Of a stretch of 64,000 nt of DNA, positions 25,121-35,400 are shown one piece after another. Each line of letters opens with the position of its first letter. Position 1 is the stretch's first letter. The stretch comes from Candidatus Cloacimonadota bacterium (GTDB lineage Bacteria; Muiribacteriota; UBA6191): the NCBI GenBank assembly GCA_002402105.1, contig NVVD01000008.1:50773-114772 (forward strand). Reading direction: 5' to 3'. Both the position numbers and the translations under genes were made by a program. Under the pieces are notes generated by a model, which was given only the letters and a program-made list of their open reading frames with translations, did no database searches and was not told where the DNA came from.

Positions 25121-26409
25121 TTTTCTTCTTCTTCTTGACTTACTTCTCTATATTGAATATTAATTTGACTCATGGTATCACAGCCATTATTACATTTAGG
25201 TAAGTAGGTGCTTTTACCTTGTTCATTTACAAGGTTAATGTTACCACCTTGGCCCATACAAAATTTATTTTTTTGTTGGTAGCTTACTTTAAAGTATTCG
25301 TTATGACAACTGACTGTGACTCTATTTGCTTGGCAGTTTGTGTACTCACAGGGCTCTAAAATTTCATTTCTGATTTGTCTTTCTTTTTCAATTAGGTAAT
25401 TACGACCAAATAAATTTAAAATTGTATTCACGATAGTTTCATCAAATATTGGCTTTGGGCAAGTATCATTAGTTGTAGGGTTTGATTTAATCATTAATGT
25501 TTCGCAAGCTTTATCAAGGTTTAATGCGCTACACATTTCAATTTTATCATTGATACAAATAAAACCTGCTCGAGTATAAGCATCAAGGGCATTTACAGTT
25601 TGTAAAATTTTAGCTGCAATTCCTCCCTTTTTTTCTGTGCTAACTAGCAATTTGTGATGAGATTTTATTAACGCTAAAGAAGGTTTAGGTATATTGAAGT
25701 CGCTTAGTTTTTCTAAGACGTCTTCTGTGAGTGATTGCCCTCTGCTAATTGCTTTTTCACCGCTGCATTCTTTTTTTGGTTTTTGTCCAAGTTCATGAAA
25801 AAAAGCAGCTTCAAAAAGAGTAGGTATCCAATCAGCATCAGGATTTAAAATTTGAGCGATATAAACACTATAAAAAGCTACCATTGCATTATGAAAAGTA
25901 TCTAGTAAATCACAATCTTCAATAGAGAAAAGATAGAAAGTGGAGGTTTGACTTTTCATGAGTTTTGTAAAAGTGGATTTGACTTTTGAATATTGAGATA
26001 AATAATTAGGATGAATACTTGAAGATAAATCAGATGAGTCAATAAATTTCAAAACTTTATCTAACATAGGCTGTGCTGACTCATTAAAAAAAGGAATTGT
26101 TTCTTGGTTGATAAGAATGTCAATCTTTTCTAGTTGTTCACCAGATTTATTGGCTAAAAAGGGAAGGTCTTTATTATTTGATTTTAAGGAGTTTTCAAGA
26201 AATTTAGAAAGAGGCTTTTGTCTTTTTTTTAAATCGACTCCTTTTTTGATTAAAATTTGAGGGGATTTTTTAGGGTCATTTGAACCTTGATAGATATCTA
26301 TACCACAGGGAAGGGGGTGGACCCCTGTATTTTTAACAATACCATTCAAAGAGATAGAAAATTTTCCAGCACATAATTCTTGTAATTTTTTTAATGACTT
26401 TGCTTGCAA
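25117..26409 (-). CDS. degenerate HD-GYP-like protein with a Cys-rich C-terminus
   Basis: A 430-residue cytosolic protein. Residues 165-290 follow the HD-GYP order of elements in altered form: TFHNAMVAFYSVYIAQIL (His173), LFEAAFFHELGQ (His205-Glu206 where the family has His-Asp), IKSHH (251-252) and ILQTVNALDAYTRAG (Asp276). Metal binding and cyclic-di-GMP hydrolysis may therefore be altered or lost. The last 80 residues contain seven Cys, including a CEYTNC pair, CHNE and a CNNGC pair, which suggests a zinc or redox module. The start is a TTG with AGGA six bases before it. I know no exact family with this combination. Confidence 0.6.
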   Translation of the reverse strand: MQAKSLKKLQELCAGKFSISLNGIVKNTGVHPLPCGIDIYQGSNDPKKSPQILIKKGVDLKKRQKPLSKFLENSLKSNNKDLPFLANKSGEQLEKIDILINQETIPFFNESAQPMLDKVLKFIDSSDLSSSIHPNYLSQYSKVKSTFTKLMKSQTSTFYLFSIEDCDLLDTFHNAMVAFYSVYIAQILNPDADWIPTLFEAAFFHELGQKPKKECSGEKAISRGQSLTEDVLEKLSDFNIPKPSLALIKSHHKLLVSTEKKGGIAAKILQTVNALDAYTRAGFICINDKIEMCSALNLDKACETLMIKSNPTTNDTCPKPIFDETIVNTILNLFGRNYLIEKERQIRNEILEPCEYTNCQANRVTVSCHNEYFKVSYQQKNKFCMGQGGNINLVNEQGKSTYLPKCNNGCDTMSQINIQYREVSQEEEEN

Positions 26410-26615
26410 TTTAGTTCCTGAGTTTATTGAGATAAAGTTAGTTTAAAGTCTATTTGTGAATATACAACTAATAAAACTATTTAGTCTATGGAATTTTTCT
26501 AAGTATTCTCTAATAGAACTTATTGCAAGTTGTTTTGTTCCAATTAGCTTCGCTGGTGATGATTTTTATTAAAAAAACTATAATATTTTATGACTTTGAT
26601 TTAATTGGAGATTCA

Positions 26616-27545
26616 ATGAAAGAAGATTTATCGTTTTATAAAAAAAAATTATCGACTTATTTAGAGGATAATGAAATTGTATTTAGTACTAAAGATATTC
26701 CTTATGGATGTAAATTTGATTTATTATCTGAATCTTGTAATTTAACCATGTATTATGGAAAAAAGGGTTTTTCATTTCGTATGCAGGGCAAAAATAAAAT
26801 AGTATTAATAGAACTAGAAGATGAGTTTTCTTTATTATTTGCAAAGACTCAAAAGAGTTCAGATACAAAAGATAATTTATCTGCTTCTTATACTTTTTCT
26901 TATATGGGTTCTGATGAAACAGGAAAGGGTGATTATTTTGGTCCTCTTGTAGCAGTTGGAGTTTGTTTAGCTCAAGGTGATGAAGATTTAGTCATTCAAG
27001 CTGGTGCAAAAGATTCCAAGCAATTAAACGATACAAAAATTATAAAAATAGCAAAAAAATTGTATAAACTTGGTTTTGATAAAGTTAAAATAGTATCTTT
27101 AGTTCCAAGTAAATATAATGAATTATATAAAAAATTTAGCGCACAAGGAAAAACTCTAAATGATCTTATGGGTTGGCTTCATGCAACAATTATTAAAGAC
27201 CTATATAAAAAAAATCCTAAAGCAGAACTAGCTATAGTTGATAAATTTGGTAAGGAGTCTTACGTTTTGTCTAATTTAGGCAAAGATGAAAGTAATCTAA
27301 AGATTCTTCAAGTGCCAAAGGCTGAAAAAAATTTAGCAGTTGCAGCAGCTTCTATTATAGCTAGGTACGAGCTATTAAAATGGCACGATAAAATCAGAAC
27401 AGAATATGAGGTAGATTTAGCTTTAGGAGCAGGTCAATTACAAGTTTCTCAAGCAAAGCGATTTGTATCTAAATATGGTAGAGATAAATTACAAGAAATT
27501 GCAAAATTACACTTTAAATCAACAAAAGAAGTCGATAGTTATTAA
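26616..27545 (+). CDS. rnhC: ribonuclease HIII
   Basis: A 309-residue nuclease that cuts RNA in RNA-DNA hybrids. The catalytic start GSDETGKGDYFGPLVAVG, with Asp100 and Glu101, is the RNase HIII signature. The preceding 95 residues fit the TBP-like substrate-binding domain that separates HIII from HII. AGAKDSKQLND and PKAEKNLAVAAASIIAR follow as in the family. I chose the ATG at 26616 (GGAG five bases before it), not the long upstream extension from 26523, which has no ribosome-binding site. The stop overlaps the convergent carboxypeptidase by four bases. Confidence 0.93.
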   Translation: MKEDLSFYKKKLSTYLEDNEIVFSTKDIPYGCKFDLLSESCNLTMYYGKKGFSFRMQGKNKIVLIELEDEFSLLFAKTQKSSDTKDNLSASYTFSYMGSDETGKGDYFGPLVAVGVCLAQGDEDLVIQAGAKDSKQLNDTKIIKIAKKLYKLGFDKVKIVSLVPSKYNELYKKFSAQGKTLNDLMGWLHATIIKDLYKKNPKAELAIVDKFGKESYVLSNLGKDESNLKILQVPKAEKNLAVAAASIIARYELLKWHDKIRTEYEVDLALGAGQLQVSQAKRFVSKYGRDKLQEIAKLHFKSTKEVDSY

Positions 27546-29044
27546 TACTCATAGACACTTTGATATTTATTATCTAAATAGTTTAAATAGCTATTTACAT
27601 CTATAGAAGAGTTTGTAAGCTCTTGGATTAGTTCTTTAGCAGACTTTAATTGACCTTTTAGATGTACCTTTTGATTTAGCCAAGTTTTAATTTCAGAAAA
27701 GTCTCCATTTTTAAAGTTTGCTTCAAGCTTTGGGTTTTCTTTTAAACATATATCATACATTTGTGAACCGGCCATAGCGCCAAGAGTATATACAGGAAAA
27801 TAGCCAAAACAGCCGTCTCCCCAATGAGCGTCTTGTAAAACACCACTAGACTCAGATTTTGGAGTAAATCCTAAAAGTAATCTTGATTTTTCGTTCCATG
27901 CTTCGTTTAAATCTTCTACTTTGATGACATGATTAAAGAGTTCTTTTTCGAGTTCGTATCTAAGTATAATATGGAGAGGATAGGTAATTTCATCAGAGTC
28001 AACTCGTAGTTCAGAGGGACCGACTTTATTAATAGCTAGGTAATAATCATGATTTGTCCATCCTTCAAATTGCTCTGGAAAGTATTTTTTAATAACAGGA
28101 AAACAATAATTGATAAATTGTTCACCTTGTCCGACTCGTCTTTCAAGCAATAAGGATTGAGATTCATGAATAACCATTCCAAGAGCCATTGAAACAGGCG
28201 TGTCTTGATATTGATCTGTCATTCGACCTTGTTCGTAGATGGCATGACCAGTTTCATGAATTATAGATAGTAATGCGCTGCTTAAATCATTTTCATCATA
28301 GCGTGTTGTCATTCTAACGTCAGTATTGTGTCCTCCACCTGTAAATGGGTGAGAAGATGTATCAATACGACCAATATTTTTATCAAAGCCAAGTGTAGTA
28401 GCTATTTCATCAATTAATTGTATTTGTTTAGAAATATCAAACTTACCTTTTGGTAGAGTTTTAATACTTTTTTGACTAGATTGTATTTTCGAGTAAATTT
28501 TACTAAGTCCTGATTTTAGTTCAAGAAATATTAAATCAATATCTTTTGATGAGAAACCTTTTTCAAATGAGTCTAAACAAACATCGTAGGGATGTTTTTC
28601 GGGGTCTAGATGGTGTGAACACTCTCTTGAAATATCAATATACTGTTGTAAAAGTGGAGCAAAAATTTTGTAACTGTTGTTTTCTTTGGCTTCTAGCCAC
28701 TTTTGAAAACCTAAACCAGATATTTGTGCTCTTCTTTTGATGAGCTCGCTAGGTATTTTAATAGAGTCTTCAAAATTTTGTTTGGCTAAAAGAATGTTCC
28801 TCCATTGATACTGATTAAATTGAGATTGCCCTTCATCAAAAAGCTCATAAATTAGTTGACCAAGCTCTTCATCAGTAGATTGCTCGTGCAATATGCAAGT
28901 TAAGTTAGTCATTTGATTTTGACGAGATGAAAAAGCACCTTTTGGAAGCATGGATTGCATATCCCATCCGAGATGTCCTAAGATTCCAGCTAATGAGTTT
29001 AATCGTTTGAGTTCTGAACTTAGTTTTTGATATTTAGTTTCCAT
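27542..29044 (-). CDS. M32-family metallocarboxypeptidase (carboxypeptidase Taq type)
   Basis: A 500-residue zinc carboxypeptidase. The HExxH motif is SIIHETGHAIYEQGR, near residue 262. Upstream is HPFTGGGHNTDVRMTTRY and downstream GMVIHESQSLLLERRVGQ, which supplies the third zinc ligand; the length is right for the family. It has no signal peptide, so it should trim peptides in the cytoplasm. AAGGA lies about seven bases before the ATG. It is transcribed away from the gene remnant at 29124 and ends tail to tail with rnhC. Confidence 0.95.
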   Translation of the reverse strand: METKYQKLSSELKRLNSLAGILGHLGWDMQSMLPKGAFSSRQNQMTNLTCILHEQSTDEELGQLIYELFDEGQSQFNQYQWRNILLAKQNFEDSIKIPSELIKRRAQISGLGFQKWLEAKENNSYKIFAPLLQQYIDISRECSHHLDPEKHPYDVCLDSFEKGFSSKDIDLIFLELKSGLSKIYSKIQSSQKSIKTLPKGKFDISKQIQLIDEIATTLGFDKNIGRIDTSSHPFTGGGHNTDVRMTTRYDENDLSSALLSIIHETGHAIYEQGRMTDQYQDTPVSMALGMVIHESQSLLLERRVGQGEQFINYCFPVIKKYFPEQFEGWTNHDYYLAINKVGPSELRVDSDEITYPLHIILRYELEKELFNHVIKVEDLNEAWNEKSRLLLGFTPKSESSGVLQDAHWGDGCFGYFPVYTLGAMAGSQMYDICLKENPKLEANFKNGDFSEIKTWLNQKVHLKGQLKSAKELIQELTNSSIDVNSYLNYLDNKYQSVYEY

Positions 29045-29123
29045 TTTAAATCCTTAAATACTTGCTTTATTTTTTTATGATTTTTCAAGGTATATTACCA
29101 TAAACTTTGAATTAAGTAGTGAA

Positions 29124-29424
29124 TTAAAAATTAATTTTTTGGTGAATTATGTATTGGCTTTCAGATTGTGAAAGATAATGAGTTCTAATGATTAACTCTA
29201 AAATAAGAGCAAATAAAAGTGGATAAATTATAAATTGAAAAGAGAAAATAGCCAGTATTAAATGAAAATTATCAGCCGTGTATAGAAAAAGAAAAAAGAA
29301 ATAAAAACTTATGAATGAGAAAAAATAACTAAATTTTGAAGATGATTTTGAATAGAACTCACAAGAGGAAGAATATTTTCTTCCTCATTGTAAATAGGTA
29401 TTAAAATGGATAGATTTATCTTGT
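29124..29424 (-). pseudogene. internally deleted glycosyltransferase (GT2) gene remnant
   Basis: The 383-base gap 29045-29427 holds no intact gene, but the minus strand carries both ends of one. Just after the giant gene's stop, one frame reads KINLSILIPIYNEEENILPL then VSSIQNHLQN, the classic N-terminus of a family 2 glycosyltransferase, and stops soon after. It has no start codon; a TAG lies upstream in frame. A second frame then reads through two hydrophobic helices (FSYFFSFISFYFFFLFLY and LILAIFSFQFIIYP) and a polar tail (ELIIRTHYLSQSESQY) to a TAA at 29124. This is the C-terminal membrane part usual in GtrB/DPM1-like or processive enzymes. The catalytic domain of about 200 residues is missing. 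A 9-bp inverted repeat at 29365-29386 in the remnant might end the giant gene's transcript. Confidence 0.6.
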
Positions 29425-29427
29425 TAT

Positions 29428-32400
29428 CTATGGCCTAAACTCTCTTATATTATTAGCGAGATAATCACTGATATAAAGAACATCTTTACCATCTATATTT
29501 TTATATTGCATATAGTAGGGAGTTAAAAATCTTGATCTTGTTCCTGCTCCATTAATAATACCTGTTTGAAAAGGATTACCTGCAATTGTATTGACTTCAA
29601 GAGGGAGCCCTAGAGTAAAGTTTTCAAGATTAATATATCTTATACTTGAACCATCAATAAAAAATAAACTATCTTCATTATCATTTAAAACTAAAGCTCT
29701 TGGTCTTGATAATAAAGCAAGCTCAGTAGAGCCATCAAAGTGACCAGAAATTTGATCAAACCCTGCTATGGTAGTAATGGTTAAATTAGATAAAGAACCA
29801 GTATTGATATCTCTAACTAGATCAATCGTTTTAATCGTATTGCTTTGATATTCAGATATAAATATTTTTTGACCATCTTTTGAAAGGGTCATACCAGATA
29901 AGCCCTGTAAATTATAAGAATTTAAATAGCTTAATTTATGGATAGTAAATGGAGACTGTGAAGTATCTACTTCATAAATGTTTCCGTTACTTGGATTTAT
30001 TAAATCAGAGTTTTCTGCAATATATAAATATTGTTGGTAGCGCATTAGTTGAAACCAATTTGATGGAGTTATTGATGTTTCTTTGTCGTTTAAAGTAATA
30101 AAAGAAAAACTAGGGTCAGGATCATCACTTGGTCTAATTAGACCAAGGCTAGTATTTAATGTAGCATTAGGAAAAAGAGTAAAATAATTAAAAGTATTAT
30201 ATTCTTGGGTAATATCAATGACACCAGTAAGATAAGTAAAGTTATCTTGGCTTCCGATGACTAGTGTTCTAGTTACATTACTTTCAAGGTCTATGATTCT
30301 TATTAGGTTACTCTGTGAGTCAGCTACTAATAATGTATTTTTTGTTGGGTCTAATATTAAACCAGCAGGGTGATTGAATGAAAAGTTTTCTCCAAACTCT
30401 GTTATTATATTAGTAGCAACAGGAGACTTTTTAGTCCCAGATATAAGCTCTTGGCTAGTAGGTAACAATCTTTGTAGAGTTTTAGATTTTCCTGAATGAA
30501 TATAATATAGCTCTTTTATAGATGAGCCAGGCTTTTTAGTAGTAGCCATCGCTTCAATAACTCCACCAAGTTGGTCTTTTCTTAAGTTAAAAAAAGATGT
30601 ATCACTAATAGTTACAGCAGTTTGTGGAGCTGCAGATAAAAGAGAGGATAAGTCCCAGCGATGTATGCTAGCTGTTGTAAAATAGCTTCCATTAGTTGAT
30701 ACAAAAGGGTTAGATAAACTAGGAGACAGTTCAGTTGAGCCAAAATAAAGCTCGTTATTCATGAAGGCTAAACTTTTGATAACAGTTAAAGCATTTGTTT
30801 GTTTTAGTGATTGAAATGAAAGTGAACCATCTAAGTTTACACTATAGCTAGAAATACCACTATGATATTGTGAAGATGACTTATCTCCTGTATTGATAAA
30901 TGAGCTAATACCATATGTTTTTCCGATTAAAAAATTATTAAAGGTAGTGAGAGAACTAAGCTTTTGGCTACCAACATTTCCGTATAAAAAATCTTGAGAT
31001 TTTTCTTCGTTAGGGTCAATTAATAAGCCCGTATCTAAATTTTTAATAGAATGATTGGATGGAAAATAATCTGAAATTGCGTAAATATATGGTGTGCTAA
31101 ATTGTCCTTTTCCATTATTTTTATATACATATATATCATTAGAGTCACGATTAATAACAACAATATCAGTATTTTTTGGTGTTTGGCCAATAGATACATC
31201 TAAATCAACAGCATATATTTGTTTAGGTGCTAACCCAGCAGGTAACAAAATAGACTTAAATGTTATTGGGTTTGTTCCTTGGTTAAATAAAATAGTTATG
31301 TTTCCGCCAACATAATTGCTAACTGCAATATCTTGATAACCATTGTTATCAAAATCAGCCATAGTTACACCAGTTGGACCATTTCCAACAGAAATTGTAG
31401 TAGGAGGGTAGCTACTATGACTAAAGGTATAATCTGGATTAACTGCTGAGTTGGAACTTTGTCCACCATTATGGTAGATGGTAATAGTATCTTTTGAAAA
31501 GTTTGATACAATAATATCGTTGTGGGCTTTAAATGAAATATCATCTTTAATGTCTTCATTGATATCTCCAAAAGCCATGCCGCCTATTAAACCTTCTGTA
31601 TTATAAGACTTTGCATTCGGATCGTATAAAATAGCATCCACACTGGGTTCACTTAAAAAGACTGTAAATAAATGGTTATAAGGGTCCATAACTACAATAT
31701 CATTCTGATTGTCTTTATTGATTTGAGTGTTAAAAAAATCAAGACTTTCTGTGCTAACAAAATAACTTCTGGTTGATTTAAAAATCCACTCCTTTACTAA
31801 TGTCATAGCACCAATATTTGCTTGGCTTTGGGTTGGAATACTTTGGGTAAAGACTATACCTGCTGTGGCAATAATACTTTCTTTAACTCCTTCAATATAA
31901 AAGGGGTCATTAGTATTTGGAACTCCAAAGTAAAAGCCATTCCAAATATTAATGCCTTGAGTTGTTTGATCAGCTACATTAAGACTAAAGTCTGTAGGAA
32001 TGAGTGTTGATGTATCAACTAGATTATGGATTTTGTTAGTTCTATTTATAGTTTTAATACTTTTTAGGTTACTTAGTCCCATATTAAAGTGTACAGGAAG
32101 TTTGAAGAACTCTCCATCAATCTTTGATGTTGTAAATACAGATATTGACTGGGATTCTTCATAAGAGATCACGAACTCTACATTAGAAAATGAATCTTGA
32201 CTTAATCTTGTAGTATCTAATATATCAATAGAATGTGGTTTATCTAAGGTTGGTAATACCTGAACATCTGTACCAATGTCATCGCAAGTCAGAGCTCCTG
32301 TAAAAAATTGTGCTTCCGAGCGGTTTCCAGTCCCTCTGTGAATGCTTACTTGGTTTGTATCTATATGGAGGGCAATAAGATCTGAAATTTGGTCTCCATC

Positions 32401-35400
32401 TATATCTATAATTCTAAAGTCTGATACTTTTCCACATTTACTTAAATCAGTAACTAGGGAATATACATTTTGGACTACTTGTGTAGCTTGAAAATTTGAA
32501 TCTTGTATTATTTTATAAACTAATTTAGCATTTTTATCAAAAAAGATAACTCCATCTTGTCTAGCTCTTTGATTTTGAGAAAAACTTTGTGAACCAAAAG
32601 CAATACCACCAGAGTTACTATTCCAAGTCATGGCTACAACTGAATGAGTAGGTGCAGAATCGATCATTCCTGAGTACACTTTAGAGAATGCTTTATCATT
32701 TCCGAGGCTTATAGTGTACTCGGATTCGGCATCAAGGCCTATAAAAGTGATTACTGAATCATTTGTTTGTGTTGAGGGGGTATCGATTACTGCAAGTTGC
32801 TCAAGGTTAAGAAGATCAACTGAAAATGATGTGAATCCTGAATCTCGATCTATGGTCCATCCATAACTAATATTATCAGGTGTATCGCCGAGTATACCGT
32901 CGGGAGCATTACATTGTGTGTCATTGCTACAATGCTCATCTATTAAACAAGTAGAGCTGTAACAAGTCTGTGATAGGTATTTACTGGTATAGTGACCAGC
33001 AACTACTCTATAGGGGCTATTTTCCATAGTAAAAACTGCGCCAGAATATGGAGAGTCTGTAGCAAAAAAGGTTACAGGTGTGCCAGGAGATGCAGATGGT
33101 TGTGTCCAGTAAGTAGAGCTAGGGTTAGCGCTATCAAAAAAGACATTAAATGGAGTGGTGGCATTCCAGTCAGCATGTGCTTTTTGGTTAATATGAAAAT
33201 TAAAATCAGCCATACCAGTGATTGGTTCGGAGTTATGGGTACTAAGCCCTCCTGTTCCAACACTAATTTGATTAACACTAAAGCCATAACTATCAACTAT
33301 ATAAATAGTACTTTTTACAGAGTTGACGAAAATTAAATCGTCTCCTCTTAAGGTTCCTCTGGTAGACTCTAAAGAACCTACCTTTGGGAGGTTATGTCCT
33401 AAAAACCTAGCTGTATTGATATGTCGAACCCCAACCATACATTCTTGATCTGCACAACTAGGCCCCATTGATATACTATTAATATACCAGTATTTGCTAA
33501 AATCAAAGGTTAATGGAGGAAGAGAAGGTAGAGTATTTGCAATTCCTTTAAAAATATAGACAATACCATCTAAAGGAACAGGAAGGAATAAGTCAGGTAC
33601 CTGATCTTGAGTAGTATCATAATAAAATGGGTCACCAAGTTTTTTATTTGTAAGAAAAGAAGGTAATTCTGATTTTTCTAAGAAAGTTAGAGCATATGTA
33701 TTTCGAACATCATGTTTAGGTGAAATGATAAGTTCTCTTGTTTTAGGGCGTAGTAATATAGAAGCTTTAGCTTGTGCACTACCTTTTATTGCACCAGATT
33801 TAGCGATTGAGCTTTTAAAATGTAGCTCTTGAGTTTGATAGGACATGTTATTATTAGATGTTAAGGCTGTATTAGGGGTGGTTGGAGTATGATAATTATT
33901 AAATTCAATCATTTCTTTGTTCCATAGTTCATATGGATTATTATAGAGCCCTTTTTCATTGACAATCAAATAAGAGACCTGATTAGTAATTTTAGGGTTA
34001 TTAATATTTGGATCAAAAGTAGAGACAATATCTTCTGATCTTACAGAGTATGTTAAACCCTCCGTTGTGATTTGTGTCTTAACATTGGAGTTTGATAGAG
34101 TAATAAGATTTTGTTGGTTACCTTCGATTAAGCTTTCTTCTGCTAAATTGCTTAAGGATATATTTTTATTATAAAAAATATTTGTCTCTACGTAACTTTG
34201 ACCAGTACCTGAAAAATCATTTTTATCAATCCATTTACCTGTATAAAGGTGAAAGGATGAGTTTAGTGAATAGCTATGATTGGTATAACTTGATACCCAA
34301 AGAGTGCTTTGATCATCATTAAAAGCAAGATCAATAGGGTGAAATAAATTTCCAAAGGTATCAACTCTAGCATAACCAGTACCTGTACTTGTCGAGGTGT
34401 TTTGACTTCCTACCTGATTATCAATACCAGTTTCTCTTTGAAAGTTTTCTAAGACTTTAAAATCTCTTGAACCAACATTTAATAATTCAACTGTATTATT
34501 AAAAGTATTTGCTATAAAAATATTAGTAGAATTAGGAGATTTTTGAATTGCTTTATAGGGTCTATTTAAGTGGGTTGATTGGGCAATTGTGTAATGATTA
34601 AAAGAGTAATTAGTTTCTTTTTTACTTGACCAAAGGTCTGATAAGTCAATAGCTTTTATTTTATTGTTATTTGTATCAGCTACTAATAAATAAGTAGTTG
34701 TTTTGTTATAAGCTATAGATAAACCAGTTGGGAAATTAAGTAAATTAGGTAATAAATTACTATCTCCAGATTTACCAAGTTGCCCAGATATTTGTAAGGA
34801 AGGTTGAAACTGTTGATTGATATAAAAGTCTTTTTTATTACCTGTATTATCAAATTTATAAAGATTTATTGTATGGTATTCAGCGTTACTTACAAAAGCA
34901 TATAGTTGACTATCAACCCATGTAACAGCTAATCCAGCACTAGCAGAAAAGTTTGCTTCATCAGTTTCTGTTGTTCCTGCAATAACAGAGCTCTCACCTT
35001 TTAGAACTGTAAAAGGTACAGAAGATGAAAAAACAGAAAAGCCTATACTAATAAAACCAGATTCAGCTCCTTTTGGTACTATAAATTGACCAAAACCTTC
35101 AGTAACTCCCAAGTTAGTAACTGTAGTTGTTGCGATTACTACTTTTTGTGAATTTTGAAACTTAACAGTTAAGGGTAGTGAGCCTTGATTAAGAACTCCT
35201 TCGCCGGTTACAAAAACTAAACCTTCTTCAAATTGTGCTTCTGGCATCAAAGCATTTATTGTAGGGGCTAATTGAAGTAAAAAAGTTGGTGTTATGTTTT
35301 CATTTTTGATGCTTTTATTTTCACTTAACTCTAATGGTAGGGAGGGCCTTTGACTAAATAGAAAATGCCTATTGAGTGGATAATATTCAAAGATAATTTT

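Noticed and set aside
26523..26615. N-terminal extension of RNase HIII
   Set aside because: The upstream start has no ribosome-binding site and precedes the family start; GGAG points to the ATG at 26616.
29365..29386. Perfect 9-bp inverted repeat as a stand-alone terminator
   Set aside because: The same bases encode the NEEENILPL stretch of the glycosyltransferase remnant, so the symmetry may be chance; no T-run follows on the minus strand.
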